Below are positions 54,015 to 62,341 of a stretch of 64,000 nt of DNA, one piece after another; position 1 is the stretch's first letter; every line of letters begins with the position of its first letter. The translations under genes were made by a program, and so were the position numbers. Source of the DNA: Algicoccus sp048820935 (GTDB lineage Bacteria; Pseudomonadota; Gammaproteobacteria; Burkholderiales; Burkholderiaceae_B); the NCBI RefSeq assembly GCF_048820935.1, contig NZ_JBMERD010000006.1, positions 130,647 through 194,646 of the forward strand, read 5' to 3'. The notes under the pieces are model-generated. The model was given only the letters and a program-made list of their open reading frames with translations. It had not been told where the DNA came from and did no database searches.

Positions 54015-54802
54015 CTAAATTGACAACTCACTTGACCGAGTGCGCCCATGTGAACGTCCACAATGTCGCCAGATTGAACCGGCATCATCGGTCCAAGTGA
54101 TCCTGACAAGATCACTTCACCTCGTCGCAACGGTTGATTGTTGTCAGCCATCAAACAAGCCAACCAATAGGCTGAACGCAAAGGATGACCTAAGCACGAA
54201 GCGCCTGTTCCTGTTGACACCACGCTGCCGTTGATCCGCATTTGCATTCCAATATCTGCCAATGACAAGGCATCAATTGCCACCGGCTGGTCACCCAACA
54301 CATAGAGTGCACTCGCGGCATTGTCTGACACCGTATCAAAGATCGTGATTTCCCAGTTCTTCACAACCGAATCCACCACTTCAATGGAAGCAACGGCGTA
54401 CTCCAATGACAGCAAGAATTCTGCCCAGGTCGGTTTAGCCTGATCCACATCGCGCCCTAGAATGAAAGCCACTTCGGCTTCGACTTTGGGTTGAATCAGC
54501 CTAGAGATATCAATCGTCTGTCCGTTTAGGTACTCCATATCGGCAAACAAAACCCCAAAATCAGGCTGATCAACACCTAGCTGTTCCTGTACGACCTTGG
54601 AGGTCAGACCAACTTTTTTACCACTCACACGCGCACCAGCCGCAATCCTTGCAAGGTTATTAATTTGTGCGATGGTGTAAGCGTCTTCAATCGTGGCAAT
54701 GCCATGGGTTCTGGAGATCGGATCGACCGCTTGGCGCTGTTTTCTAGCCTGAGCGATCACTTGAGCAGCATCGACAAGCTGGGGATCGGTGGACTCTGAC
54801 AT
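54011..54802 (-). CDS. 2-oxopent-4-enoate hydratase-like protein (MhpD family)
   Basis: Metal-dependent hydratase of the fumarylacetoacetase fold that adds water to 2-hydroxypenta-2,4-dienoate or its carboxylated form in meta-cleavage pathways. 263 residues. Motifs: SGKKVGLTSKVVQEQLGV, DFGVLFADME, PKVEAEVAFILGRD (metal-binding glutamates), EVVDSVVKNW and GEVILSGSLGPMMPV. GGAG before the ATG. No aldolase or ring-cleavage genes are adjacent; the upstream gene is a prephenate-dehydratase-like protein. Confidence 0.9.
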   Translation of the reverse strand: MSESTDPQLVDAAQVIAQARKQRQAVDPISRTHGIATIEDAYTIAQINNLARIAAGARVSGKKVGLTSKVVQEQLGVDQPDFGVLFADMEYLNGQTIDISRLIQPKVEAEVAFILGRDVDQAKPTWAEFLLSLEYAVASIEVVDSVVKNWEITIFDTVSDNAASALYVLGDQPVAIDALSLADIGMQMRINGSVVSTGTGASCLGHPLRSAYWLACLMADNNQPLRRGEVILSGSLGPMMPVQSGDIVDVHMGALGQVSCQFS

Positions 54803-54901
54803 ATCTACTCCTTCAATTAAACATTGAACTCAACTAAACACTGAACTCTAAAATCTAACCTGATTGTGCCGCAAAATGGCACACTTGCGGCAAAGATCTT
54901 A

Positions 54902-55801
54902 CTAAGCACACGCACCGTTAGACGCGGTATGTGAGGAGACCCACGTTTGGGGTCCTTGGGGCATACCGCCAATCTGACGCAGATTGGCTTGGTATGACTG
55001 CACAAGTTGGACACAAGCATCCAACTGAGCTTGCGCCAGACAAGTCACTAAACTGAAAGCATTCGGGTTGGTTGGCGAGTGTTGATAAACCCAAACAGAT
55101 GCTTGGGGCACCAGACGCAGACACGCGGTTTGTATCTGGCACAACACATCACGCGATGCTGCCTCAATTTCAACCCAACACCATGCCGAACAGTGAACAT
55201 CGATCTTCGGTACTGATTTGTGCTGACTCGAAGACAAGATCCACCAACGCGTGACATTATCCGCTTCAGGTGGAATATCACCAATCAGGCTGTATAAACC
55301 ATGCTCTACAACCGCCTGGGGTGGTGTCACTGCGGCATGAGATGGCTGCCCACGCTTGGCCACCTCTTGGGCTGCCCCAGACCCCGATAAAGCGAGATTC
55401 CAAGGCACACCCGGTAAGTTCTTGAGTAACCAGGAGCGTACCTCTTCCAGAGCCACCGGATGCCCTGTCAGCACTCGAAGGTCGGCCAACGTGACGTCTT
55501 TAGAGAGCGTAGCCAGACTATGGATCACTGGTTTCACGATCTCTTGCGCAATCCAGAGCGGCTCGAGCGCAAGCATCATTGAATAATAAGGGGTTGGACC
55601 CGCAATTGATGAGTAGTACGGCACACAGACCTGATCTAGCTGACCTTGCGCAAACGCCTCAAACAAGGCCTCAACTTCTAAACCCACCAATCGAATCTCA
55701 GGGATTTTTGTACCTTTTGTGCTTGCATAATCCTTTGCGGCCAGATGTGACCAAGAACCTGGCAAACCCAGATAACCAATTGTCCTCTTGTGACTGTGCA
55801 C
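54902..55801 (-). CDS. Divergent prephenate-dehydratase-like protein
   Basis: 299 residues resembling the PheA dehydratase domain: IGYLGLPGSWSHLAA (usual GPxGTFS region), VPYYSSIAGPTPYY in place of the VPxENS segment, LTGHPVALEEVRSWL, SGSGAAQEVAKRG, and NVTRWWIL, which keeps the essential Thr-Arg of NxTRF. The last 100 residues could be a worn ACT domain but lack the GALxxxL phenylalanine motif. The Glu-Asn-Ser segment is changed, so phenylalanine synthesis is doubtful. GTG start with GAGGA upstream. Together with the hydratase downstream it may act on another cyclic or keto acid. Confidence 0.7.
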   Translation of the reverse strand: MHSHKRTIGYLGLPGSWSHLAAKDYASTKGTKIPEIRLVGLEVEALFEAFAQGQLDQVCVPYYSSIAGPTPYYSMMLALEPLWIAQEIVKPVIHSLATLSKDVTLADLRVLTGHPVALEEVRSWLLKNLPGVPWNLALSGSGAAQEVAKRGQPSHAAVTPPQAVVEHGLYSLIGDIPPEADNVTRWWILSSSQHKSVPKIDVHCSAWCWVEIEAASRDVLCQIQTACLRLVPQASVWVYQHSPTNPNAFSLVTCLAQAQLDACVQLVQSYQANLRQIGGMPQGPQTWVSSHTASNGACA

Positions 55802-55903
55802 GTCGGTTCCTCAAACGTTTAAATCTAATTGAATGAAATCCAGTGAACTTGGTTCCACACCACTGATATTCGGTCACTGATCGCACCATTGCGATAAGAT
55901 CAA

Positions 55904-56416
55904 GTGTCTCATTTTTACCCTGCGCCTTGCGCGCCTCACGTGAATACAAAGCCAGAATCCGACTCAAACGAAGAAATTGCCGCGCTTCTAGCCAATCTAC
56001 CTGAGCGTGCACTCTGGCAACGCGTGTTATACGGCGTGGCTGGCAGCCTTGCCCTTGCGCTCGGTATATTGGGCATCATATTGCCCGGACTACCGACCAC
56101 CCCCTTCATTCTGTTGGCTGGCGCTTGCTTTGCACGCTCATCGACGCGTTTATATCGCGCGTTACTACAAAACCGCTTTAGTGGTCCTTTGCTAAGAGAC
56201 TGGGCTCAGCACCGCAGCATCACCCGTAAAGTTCGCATTATTGCTTTGAGTGCGATGATTACCATGATATGCATTTCAATTTGGATCTTGCGAGACAAAC
56301 TCTGGCTGGTCGGTATTCTAATTGCGGCTGGCATCATCGGTTGCTGGGTGGTGATACGGATTCCGCTACGCGACGCTTCAATCGAAACCACCACAAAAAC
56401 AACTGAAACTGATTAA
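55904..56416 (+). CDS. DUF454 (YbaN-like) inner-membrane protein
   Basis: Membrane protein of unknown function with three to four helices. Family signature LGIILPGLPTTPFILLAGACFARSS (shown in part: LPGLPTTPFILLA) with CFARSS, then LLRDWAQHRSIT and a helical hairpin. The first 35 residues are polar. GTG start is uncertain; a second GTG 35 bases downstream is out of frame with it only if my reading is wrong, so the N terminus should be treated as provisional. Divergent from the prephenate-dehydratase-like gene. Confidence 0.82.
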   Translation: MSHFYPAPCAPHVNTKPESDSNEEIAALLANLPERALWQRVLYGVAGSLALALGILGIILPGLPTTPFILLAGACFARSSTRLYRALLQNRFSGPLLRDWAQHRSITRKVRIIALSAMITMICISIWILRDKLWLVGILIAAGIIGCWVVIRIPLRDASIETTTKTTETD

Positions 56417-56518
56417 CGTTTTACAGGAACGTCACAAATAGCGAATAATCAGCCTGCATCAGCCCCTAAAATTGAAGCTGCTTCACAATAACAATCACAA
56501 ACGTCTGGAGACACTGGC

Positions 56519-57397
56519 ATGCACGCATCCAATTCTTATCCATTTCATCATCTGCAAGACGCCTTGAATGGTCAAGACTGTCTGATTGCAAGCTCTGTCT
56601 TTGATGCCATGTCCGCACGCATTGCACAATCAATTGGCTCGCACATCGGCATCATGGGTGGTTCTGTAGCCTCTCAAGCCATCTTGGGTGCGCCCGATCT
56701 GGTACTCATGACCGCCTCAGAATTAGTTGAGCAATCACGTCGCATCTGCCGCACGAACTGTGTAGACTTGATTGTGGATGCCGATCATGGCTATGGCAAT
56801 GCTCTGAACGTGATGCGTACGGTCGAAGATTTACAAGCTGCGGGCGTTGCCGGCGTTTGCTTAGAAGATACGGCTTTGCCACAAGCCTACAGTCAAACGC
56901 AACCTCAGGTTCTTCTGAGTCTAGATGAAGGTCGCCAAAAAATCAGTGCGGCCTTACAGGCTCGGGGGCGCGGACCGATGATGATTTTTGGGCGTACCAA
57001 TGCCGTGAGCAGTCACGGCATTGAAGAAGCACTCAAGCGCCTGCTTGCTTATGAAGATCTGAATGTCGATGCGCTCTTTGTCCCTTATCTGACGCAACGC
57101 TCAGATTTGGAATACATCGCCAGACGTGTTCATCTGCCTATCATCACCGCCGGTTGTCATGCCGATTTATATGAGCCTAAATTTCTGAAAGACTGTGGTG
57201 TCAAAATCTGGATGTGGGGCCATCAACCACTGCTTGCGGCTTACAGCACACTGCGCCATGCCATGCAAGCAGCCCATGAAGGCACACCGCCCTCAAAAAT
57301 CCTCTTAGATGTTGAAAAAGATTTGTTCACATTGCTCACGGATGCGGACACTTATGGTAATTTGGCAGATCGTTTTCTAAAACCAAATCAACAATAA
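56519..57397 (+). CDS. Isocitrate lyase / PEP mutase family protein
   Basis: TIM-barrel enzyme of 292 residues acting on 2-hydroxy or 2-keto dicarboxylic acids. Motifs: SSVFDAMSARIAQSIG, the metal loop VDADHGYGNALNV, GVCLEDTALPQ and FGRTNAVSSHG. It lacks the KKCGH motif of isocitrate lyase. The sequence resembles the oxaloacetate decarboxylase subgroup, so oxaloacetate to pyruvate is a fair guess. Followed 108 bases later by an FMN hydroxy-acid dehydrogenase. Confidence 0.85.
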   Translation: MHASNSYPFHHLQDALNGQDCLIASSVFDAMSARIAQSIGSHIGIMGGSVASQAILGAPDLVLMTASELVEQSRRICRTNCVDLIVDADHGYGNALNVMRTVEDLQAAGVAGVCLEDTALPQAYSQTQPQVLLSLDEGRQKISAALQARGRGPMMIFGRTNAVSSHGIEEALKRLLAYEDLNVDALFVPYLTQRSDLEYIARRVHLPIITAGCHADLYEPKFLKDCGVKIWMWGHQPLLAAYSTLRHAMQAAHEGTPPSKILLDVEKDLFTLLTDADTYGNLADRFLKPNQQ

Positions 57398-57505
57398 ATT
57401 AACGACAATAATCAACGAATCAGATCGGGCTTACCCAGCCTTAGGCATCGACACTATGCATCGCTCGATCAACCGTTTGTAGAGACTTTCAACGAGTGGT
57501 AATTC

Positions 57506-58600
57506 ATGAGCACAAATACGTCTGCACAACAATTTCTGACCCTGCAAGAAATCGTTCAAAAAGCACGCCAAAAACTCAGTATCGACAACTGGGACTACAT
57601 CATCGGTGGCACAGAAACCGAGACAACCGTAAGACGTAATCGTGCCGCACTCGACGCCGTTGGCTTTAAACCCCGTGTTTTACGTCACGTGGGTTCGATT
57701 GATACGAGCCAGATGTTTTTGGGCAAAAAAATGCGTATCCCGGTCATGCTCGCACCCGTCGGAAGTCTGGAGCTTTTTGAGCAGACAGGCGCCATGGCCG
57801 TCGCTCAGGCTGCTAGCCAGTTCAATGTGGCACACATGCTCAGTTCGATTTCCACGGTCTCCCACCGAGAAATTGCAGACCACTTGCCCGACGCCATGCG
57901 CCTTTTTCAGCTCTATGTGCATGGTGACAGTGACTGGGTCGATCAATGTGTCGAACAAGTCCAGCAATCCAATTGTCAGGCTTTCTGTTTAACCGTTGAC
58001 AGTGCTTATTACAGTCGCCGAGAAAGAGACATCAGTAAGCGCAACATTCGACGCAGCAACGTCCCAGGGCGCGAACACCAATGCACACTGACTTGGAAAG
58101 ATGTTGATCGTATCCGCTCCAAACTAAAAATCCCACTCATCCTCAAAGGCATTGCCACCGACCAAGATGCCATCATGGCTGTTGAACATGGTGTTGACAT
58201 GGTGTACATCTCCAACCATGGTGGACGCCAACTGGACTATGACCGCGGCAGTCTGTCGGTTTTGCCAGAGGTCGCAGCTGCGATTCGTGGCAAAGCCACC
58301 ATCATCGTCGATGGTGGATTCTGCCGCGGGACCGATATTGTCAAAGCCATTGCGATGGGGGCTGATATGGTGGGTCTGGGTCGGATGCAATGTTACGGTC
58401 TAGCCGCAGATGGCGTGGCCGGTGTTTATCGTGTTCTGGAGCTTCTAGAAACTGAAATTCGCACCGCTATGGGATTGATGGGTGTAACAACCTTGGCGCA
58501 ACTAAACGAAAGCTATCTTTGCCAGCAACCATTACTGGGGCAACCAGATGTCTTGAGTGCATTTCCCCATCTGTCGTTAGATGAATCTTCGTTTTATTGA
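57506..58600 (+). CDS. FMN-dependent alpha-hydroxy-acid dehydrogenase/oxidase
   Basis: Oxidises an L-2-hydroxy acid (lactate, mandelate or glycolate type) to the keto acid. 364 residues. Features: WDYIIGG with the substrate tyrosine, KPRVLRHVGSIDTS, LAPVGSLEL (FMN), LFQLYVHGD, a basic loop ERDISKRNIRR, LKGIATDQDA (FMN lysine), ISNHGGRQLDYDRG with the catalytic His, and VDGGFCRGTDIVKAIAMGAD. No membrane-anchoring loop is evident. The stop overlaps the convergent nuclease gene by seven bases. Substrate unknown. Confidence 0.92.
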   Translation: MSTNTSAQQFLTLQEIVQKARQKLSIDNWDYIIGGTETETTVRRNRAALDAVGFKPRVLRHVGSIDTSQMFLGKKMRIPVMLAPVGSLELFEQTGAMAVAQAASQFNVAHMLSSISTVSHREIADHLPDAMRLFQLYVHGDSDWVDQCVEQVQQSNCQAFCLTVDSAYYSRRERDISKRNIRRSNVPGREHQCTLTWKDVDRIRSKLKIPLILKGIATDQDAIMAVEHGVDMVYISNHGGRQLDYDRGSLSVLPEVAAAIRGKATIIVDGGFCRGTDIVKAIAMGADMVGLGRMQCYGLAADGVAGVYRVLELLETEIRTAMGLMGVTTLAQLNESYLCQQPLLGQPDVLSAFPHLSLDESSFY

Positions 58601-59535
58601 GCTGCGGGCTGTCCCGAAAAGGTTTTGAGAGCCGATTCGGGCAAAAACCTTAAACCAGTGCGTTCGACAAACGTCTCGTAACTGATAGGACTTTCAGTCC
58701 GGGTGTCCGCTCGATTCTCATGCCAATGCACCCATGAATGTCCATTGCCCGCGTCATAAACCACTTTAAAGAGATACGTCGGGACCGCCACCTGATTGGC
58801 GCCGATGGTTTCAGGTGACTTGTCAAATACTGGGCCCGTCAGTACAAACACATCCCCTTTGGCGCGTTCAAGATATTTGCGTGTATTGCTCTCCACTTCT
58901 TCCCAAGCCTGACCGTTGTGCAAACGATCCTGAGGCACGATATTGGCCAATGAAAAACTCTGAGCTTTTGATTTGGCTGTGCCCATATCACCAGCAGGTG
59001 CCATATGACCACGCGAATAGCCAGAACGACGGTAATCCGTCAGTTGGGAACGATCATCTCTGGGCAAACGAGGTTCTTCAAAAAAATCATCTGTACGCGG
59101 AATCGTTCTAGCCCGTTCAATTTGTTCTCGGTCGAGCCGCTGAGCCACAAAAACCGGTGTTTTTGTTTGCCCGCTGTGCAAAACTGCAAACCCCTCATAA
59201 CACAGTTCGCGTAATCTGGGCTGCTCAATCACCTTCGGTGGCACACTATCAGGAAAATGCTGTGGACAGGACTGAAATTCGGTTTGAATAAGCTTAGCCT
59301 GGGGATCCGCTTTTAACTGCACAGCCTGTATAGGTCTGTCTGAAACCGCAGACGTGGATTTTGAAGTGGGTTGCTCAGACGGAAAAAAGTGGCTGACCGC
59401 CCAAACCACGCCCAACAAAATGACCCAAACAACACGACGGGCCCCCGGACTTAACTGGCCGATTGGATCCGACTTTGGAAAGCGACGATTTTGAGAAGGT
59501 TTCTGACGATTTGGATCTGGACGATTGGATGACAT
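58594..59535 (-). CDS. DNA/RNA non-specific endonuclease, EXOG-like SRGH type
   Basis: Beta-beta-alpha metal nuclease of 313 residues. One N-terminal membrane helix (about 33-50, VVWVILLGVVWAVSHFF) anchors it with the nuclease on the periplasmic side. Active site YSRGHMAPAGD, then SLANIVPQDRLHNGQAWEEVE with the magnesium asparagine. The usual DRGH is SRGH, as in mitochondrial EXOG, which prefers 5' ends. The 25-residue basic cytoplasmic head is Arg/Lys/Asn-rich. Role could be nutrient DNA use or envelope defence; no immunity gene is visible. Confidence 0.9.
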   Translation of the reverse strand: MSSNRPDPNRQKPSQNRRFPKSDPIGQLSPGARRVVWVILLGVVWAVSHFFPSEQPTSKSTSAVSDRPIQAVQLKADPQAKLIQTEFQSCPQHFPDSVPPKVIEQPRLRELCYEGFAVLHSGQTKTPVFVAQRLDREQIERARTIPRTDDFFEEPRLPRDDRSQLTDYRRSGYSRGHMAPAGDMGTAKSKAQSFSLANIVPQDRLHNGQAWEEVESNTRKYLERAKGDVFVLTGPVFDKSPETIGANQVAVPTYLFKVVYDAGNGHSWVHWHENRADTRTESPISYETFVERTGLRFLPESALKTFSGQPAAQ

Positions 59536-59596
59536 GGTTTACACAGATAAATGAGGAGAAGTGGCTGCTTGCCTATAGGTATGACTTCTACAGAGG

Positions 59597-60040
59597 TTAC
59601 TTCTGCGAGTGTGACTTTTTTTGTTGTTTGGCTGACGCTTTAAAGGCTTGCTTGGCTGGACGTACATACGCCAGTGCGGCAATAAAAAACACGAGTGATA
59701 ACACAACCTCCACAGCGGCCATCCAAATGCTCGGACCGGGTGGATCCGACATCACACGCACAACCCCTTCCATGAAATACAGCAGTATCAGCATGCTGGC
59801 CCATTGCATCGTATAGAGACTGCCTCTAGACACGCCTCGGATCGCAAACACCAAGGGAACGGCTTTCAAAAAGAGCAAACTGCCACCTGGTTTTAAGGGG
59901 GCTAGCCAGATTTCCCAAAGCATGCACCAAAGGAACAAGGCCAGCAAACTAAACAAAGCCACACGACGCCAACGCGGCGAACCGTTGAAAGCGGGCGTGA
60001 CCGCATCCTGCGGTGAATTTGAATTTTCAGTTGGTATCAT
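59597..60040 (-). CDS. DUF2069 inner-membrane protein
   Basis: 147 residues with four membrane helices, beginning about residue 26. Family marks: LWEIWLAPLKPGGSLLFLKA and the RGSLYTMQWASMLILLYFMEG stretch (shown in part: QWASMLILLYFMEG). Lys/Gln-rich cytoplasmic tail. Function unknown. Beside yihY, as in many betaproteobacteria, where wrbA usually accompanies them; wrbA is absent here. Confidence 0.88.
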   Translation of the reverse strand: MIPTENSNSPQDAVTPAFNGSPRWRRVALFSLLALFLWCMLWEIWLAPLKPGGSLLFLKAVPLVFAIRGVSRGSLYTMQWASMLILLYFMEGVVRVMSDPPGPSIWMAAVEVVLSLVFFIAALAYVRPAKQAFKASAKQQKKSHSQK

Positions 60041-60078
60041 GGAACGTATTATCGCCTGCGTGAGGAGTTCTGTTCAAA

Positions 60079-61011
60079 ATGTCAGACCATACACCATACT
60101 GGAGTCTCGTGAATTTACGAGCCACTGCCAAACGCATTGCGTTGGCACTCTGGTATGAGCGCTTACTAGAGCGCAGTTCTGCACTAGCGTTTAGTACGAT
60201 CTTAGCGATTGTGCCATTACTGGCGGTCACACTGGCGCTGTTGACGGCGTTTCCTTTTTTCAGTGATTTTGAAATCGCAATCCAAGCATTTTTGCGCGAC
60301 CAACTGTTGCCTGAAGCGTTTTCAGTCACGATCATGGAATACCTAGATGACTTTGTGAAAGGGGCCAGTAGTCTCTCAAGTATTGGGGCGATCTTTCTGT
60401 TAATCACTTCGGTCATGGTCATCATGACGGTCGATGACTCTCTCAATGACATCTGGCACGTTCATACTCGACGCTCACTTGGGCAGCGTTTCTTAGTCTA
60501 CTGGGCAGTCCTGACACTGGGGCCCATCTTACTGGGCGGCACGCTTTGGGCCAGCGCTTATGTGGCTCACGAAGCACTCCTACTGCCCGGCACCGAGGCA
60601 CTCAGGCTGAACTCACTCGTTTTATGGCTACCATATCTAATTAGTTGGTTAGGCTTCACGTTACTCTTCATCACCGTGCCAAACTGTCCCGTCAAAGTCC
60701 GGTTTGCATTGGTCGGCGGTTGGGTCACAGCGTCTCTTTTTGAAATAATCAAATGGGCACTGGGCGTCTACTTTTCACGATTCCCAACCTACACACTAAT
60801 TTATGGCGCATTTTCTGTGTTGCCTGCATTTCTGCTTTGGCTTTATTTTTCTTGGATGGCCGTGCTCATCGGTGCCATTGCGGCAGCCAATCTTCCGTCC
60901 GATTGTCGTATCGTGTTTAAAGAGCCATTTTTGCCGCATGAGGGTGATCCGCTGGTATCCACACCCGTCGCGCTGGATGAACCAACGGACAGGACATCAG
61001 CACCTACATAA
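60079..61011 (+). CDS. YihY/UPF0761 family inner-membrane protein
   Basis: 310 residues, six membrane helices. Family marks: SSALAFSTILAIVPLLAV near residue 33, SIGAIFLLITSVMVIMTVDDSLNDIW, then TLIYGAFSVLPAFLLWLYFSW. These are given in part; the pattern is unambiguous. Once called ribonuclease BN by mistake, so no nuclease role should be assumed. The start lies 38 bases from the divergent DUF2069 start. Confidence 0.92.
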   Translation: MSDHTPYWSLVNLRATAKRIALALWYERLLERSSALAFSTILAIVPLLAVTLALLTAFPFFSDFEIAIQAFLRDQLLPEAFSVTIMEYLDDFVKGASSLSSIGAIFLLITSVMVIMTVDDSLNDIWHVHTRRSLGQRFLVYWAVLTLGPILLGGTLWASAYVAHEALLLPGTEALRLNSLVLWLPYLISWLGFTLLFITVPNCPVKVRFALVGGWVTASLFEIIKWALGVYFSRFPTYTLIYGAFSVLPAFLLWLYFSWMAVLIGAIAAANLPSDCRIVFKEPFLPHEGDPLVSTPVALDEPTDRTSAPT

Positions 61012-61117
61012 AATGGGACTTGTCCACACACCGCTAGGTTGTTTACCATCAGATAAAAGAGCAACCTTGTTTTAGCAAGCCTGGACCAACATTAAACGGC
61101 AGGTAGGAGTTCAAATC

Positions 61118-61570
61118 ATGCTGAAAGTCAATGAAATTCTAAGAGTCAAAGGCGATGTTCTGTACACCGGGACACCCGATATGCCGGTCAACGAAGCAAT
61201 CAAAACCATGAGTCAACATGACATCGGCTCATTGGTCATCATGGATAAAGGGGCTTTAGCCGGCATACTGACCTTTCGTGAAGTGATCCGTTGGTTGGAT
61301 GCCAACGAGGGTCAAGTCGGCGACACAGTCGTGAAAGACATCATGAAGACTAGTCCAATTTTTGTCACGCCTGAAACCGATGCCCAAGAGGTTCAGAAAA
61401 TCATGCTGGAAAAACGCGCACGTTATCTACCCGTTATGGAAGCAGATACATTACTGGGTGTGATTTCTTTTTATGACATGGCGCAAGCGATCGTCGCAGC
61501 CCAAGAGTTTGAGAACTCGATGCTCAAAGCATACATTCGCGATTGGCCACAACCGAATCACAAGCCCTGA
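61118..61570 (+). CDS. Two-CBS-domain protein
   Basis: 150 residues consisting almost only of a Bateman module: CBS1 about 8-68 (MPVNEAIKTMSQHDIGSLVI, GILTFREVIRWL) and CBS2 about 80-138 (TDAQEVQKIMLEKRARYLPV, GVISFYDMAQAIV). Probably binds an adenosine nucleotide and acts through a partner protein. AGGAG precedes the ATG. No partner is evident in the neighbours. Confidence 0.92.
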   Translation: MLKVNEILRVKGDVLYTGTPDMPVNEAIKTMSQHDIGSLVIMDKGALAGILTFREVIRWLDANEGQVGDTVVKDIMKTSPIFVTPETDAQEVQKIMLEKRARYLPVMEADTLLGVISFYDMAQAIVAAQEFENSMLKAYIRDWPQPNHKP

Positions 61571-61604
61571 CAAAACCGCAAAGTTGAATACTTGGTGAGA
61601 GCAT

Positions 61605-61619
61605 GGGTTATTTTAACCC
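61605..61619 (+). terminator. Short hairpin after the CBS gene
   Basis: GGGTTA / TAACCC with a three-base loop, followed by TATTTATTT. Thirty-five bases after the stop; weak but well placed terminator. Confidence 0.6.
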
Positions 61620-61720
61620 TATTTATTTGGCATCCCCAAAACGCTCAAGGGTAGTGCGCTCAGAATAGCTGCATTCTTTATGATGAAGCTTCTATTTCTT
61701 TTTATAAGGACTGCACGATC

Positions 61721-61981
61721 ATGTCTTCTAATGCCCTGCCACTGTTTGTCGAAAACACCTTCCCATTCGATGCCCGCGGTGTCGCAAAGCGATTTCGTCA
61801 TGCTGCGATTTTTGGTGCACTTGCCTCATTGACACCTGGTGAAACAATGCGTTTTTGTAATGACCATGATCCCCTGCCCTTATTGGCTCAACTCAAAGAC
61901 CACTACGGGGATGCCATTGAGTTTGAATATCTAAAACGCGAGCCAAATGAAATCGTCATCGATTTTCATATTCGTGGCTGA
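61721..61981 (+). CDS. DUF2249 protein, first copy
   Basis: 86-residue TusA-like small domain. Family marks: DARGVAKRFRHAAIFGALASL (shown in part: FDARGVAKRFRHAAIFGAL), GETMRFCNDHDPLPLLAQL and a C-terminal beta strand IVIDFHIRG. DUF2249 genes occur beside denitrification, nitric-oxide and haem-copper membrane genes. The His-Asp pair in CNDHDPLPL is shared by the family. AAGG upstream of the ATG. Confidence 0.88.
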   Translation: MSSNALPLFVENTFPFDARGVAKRFRHAAIFGALASLTPGETMRFCNDHDPLPLLAQLKDHYGDAIEFEYLKREPNEIVIDFHIRG

Positions 61982-61989
61982 TCAAAAAT

Positions 61990-62003
61990 ATGCTTTAAAG
62001 CAT
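61990..62003. promoter_or_regulatory. 14-base palindrome between the two DUF2249 genes
   Basis: ATGCTTTAAAGCAT is fully self-complementary. It starts nine bases after the first DUF2249 stop. It vaguely recalls the ATGCATTT...AAATGCAT form of NsrR sites but is three bases shorter, so it may equally be part of a terminator. Confidence 0.35.
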
Positions 62004-62098
62004 CATCACGTCCATCACAGTGATTGAGTCGACAAAGGGGGTTATCAGGTATTTCAGACATGGATCCAGTAAGGTATCCCTCATATCTTGGAGTTTTT

Positions 62099-62341
62099 AT
62101 GTCTCACCCTGATCTCACCCTGGATGTCCGTGGTTTGCCTGCACCGGAACCGATGCATGAATGTCTAGAAAAATTGTGGCAACTCGAACCTGGGCAGCGT
62201 TTGCAGATGTATATTGACCGTGAGCCTCACCCGCTTTTTAGCATTCTGACAGCGCGTGGATATTCGTATCAATGCACTCCAGAACACCAATCCTTCCTCG
62301 TTACTATCTGGTCAGATTCCCAACATGCAACGCGCGCTTGA
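62099..62341 (+). CDS. DUF2249 protein, second copy
   Basis: 80-residue paralogue of the first copy, with LDVRGLPAPEPMHECLEKL, GQRLQMYIDREPHPLFSIL (the DREPHPL segment replacing NDHDPLP) and a final FLVTIWS strand. DVRGLPAPEPM strongly resembles the TusA active region, although the cysteine of TusA is replaced. Start chosen with TTGGAG nine bases upstream. The last 17 bases overlap the start of the membrane protein gene, implying coupling. Confidence 0.88.
   Translation: MSHPDLTLDVRGLPAPEPMHECLEKLWQLEPGQRLQMYIDREPHPLFSILTARGYSYQCTPEHQSFLVTIWSDSQHATRA

Noticed and set aside
60079..61011. yihY as ribonuclease BN
   Set aside because: Historical mis-annotation of the family; the protein is all membrane helices with no nuclease motif.
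61660..61700. Possible NsrR operator before the first DUF2249 gene (TGCATTCTTTATGATG)
   Set aside because: Only one half-site fits the known pattern; too weak to list.
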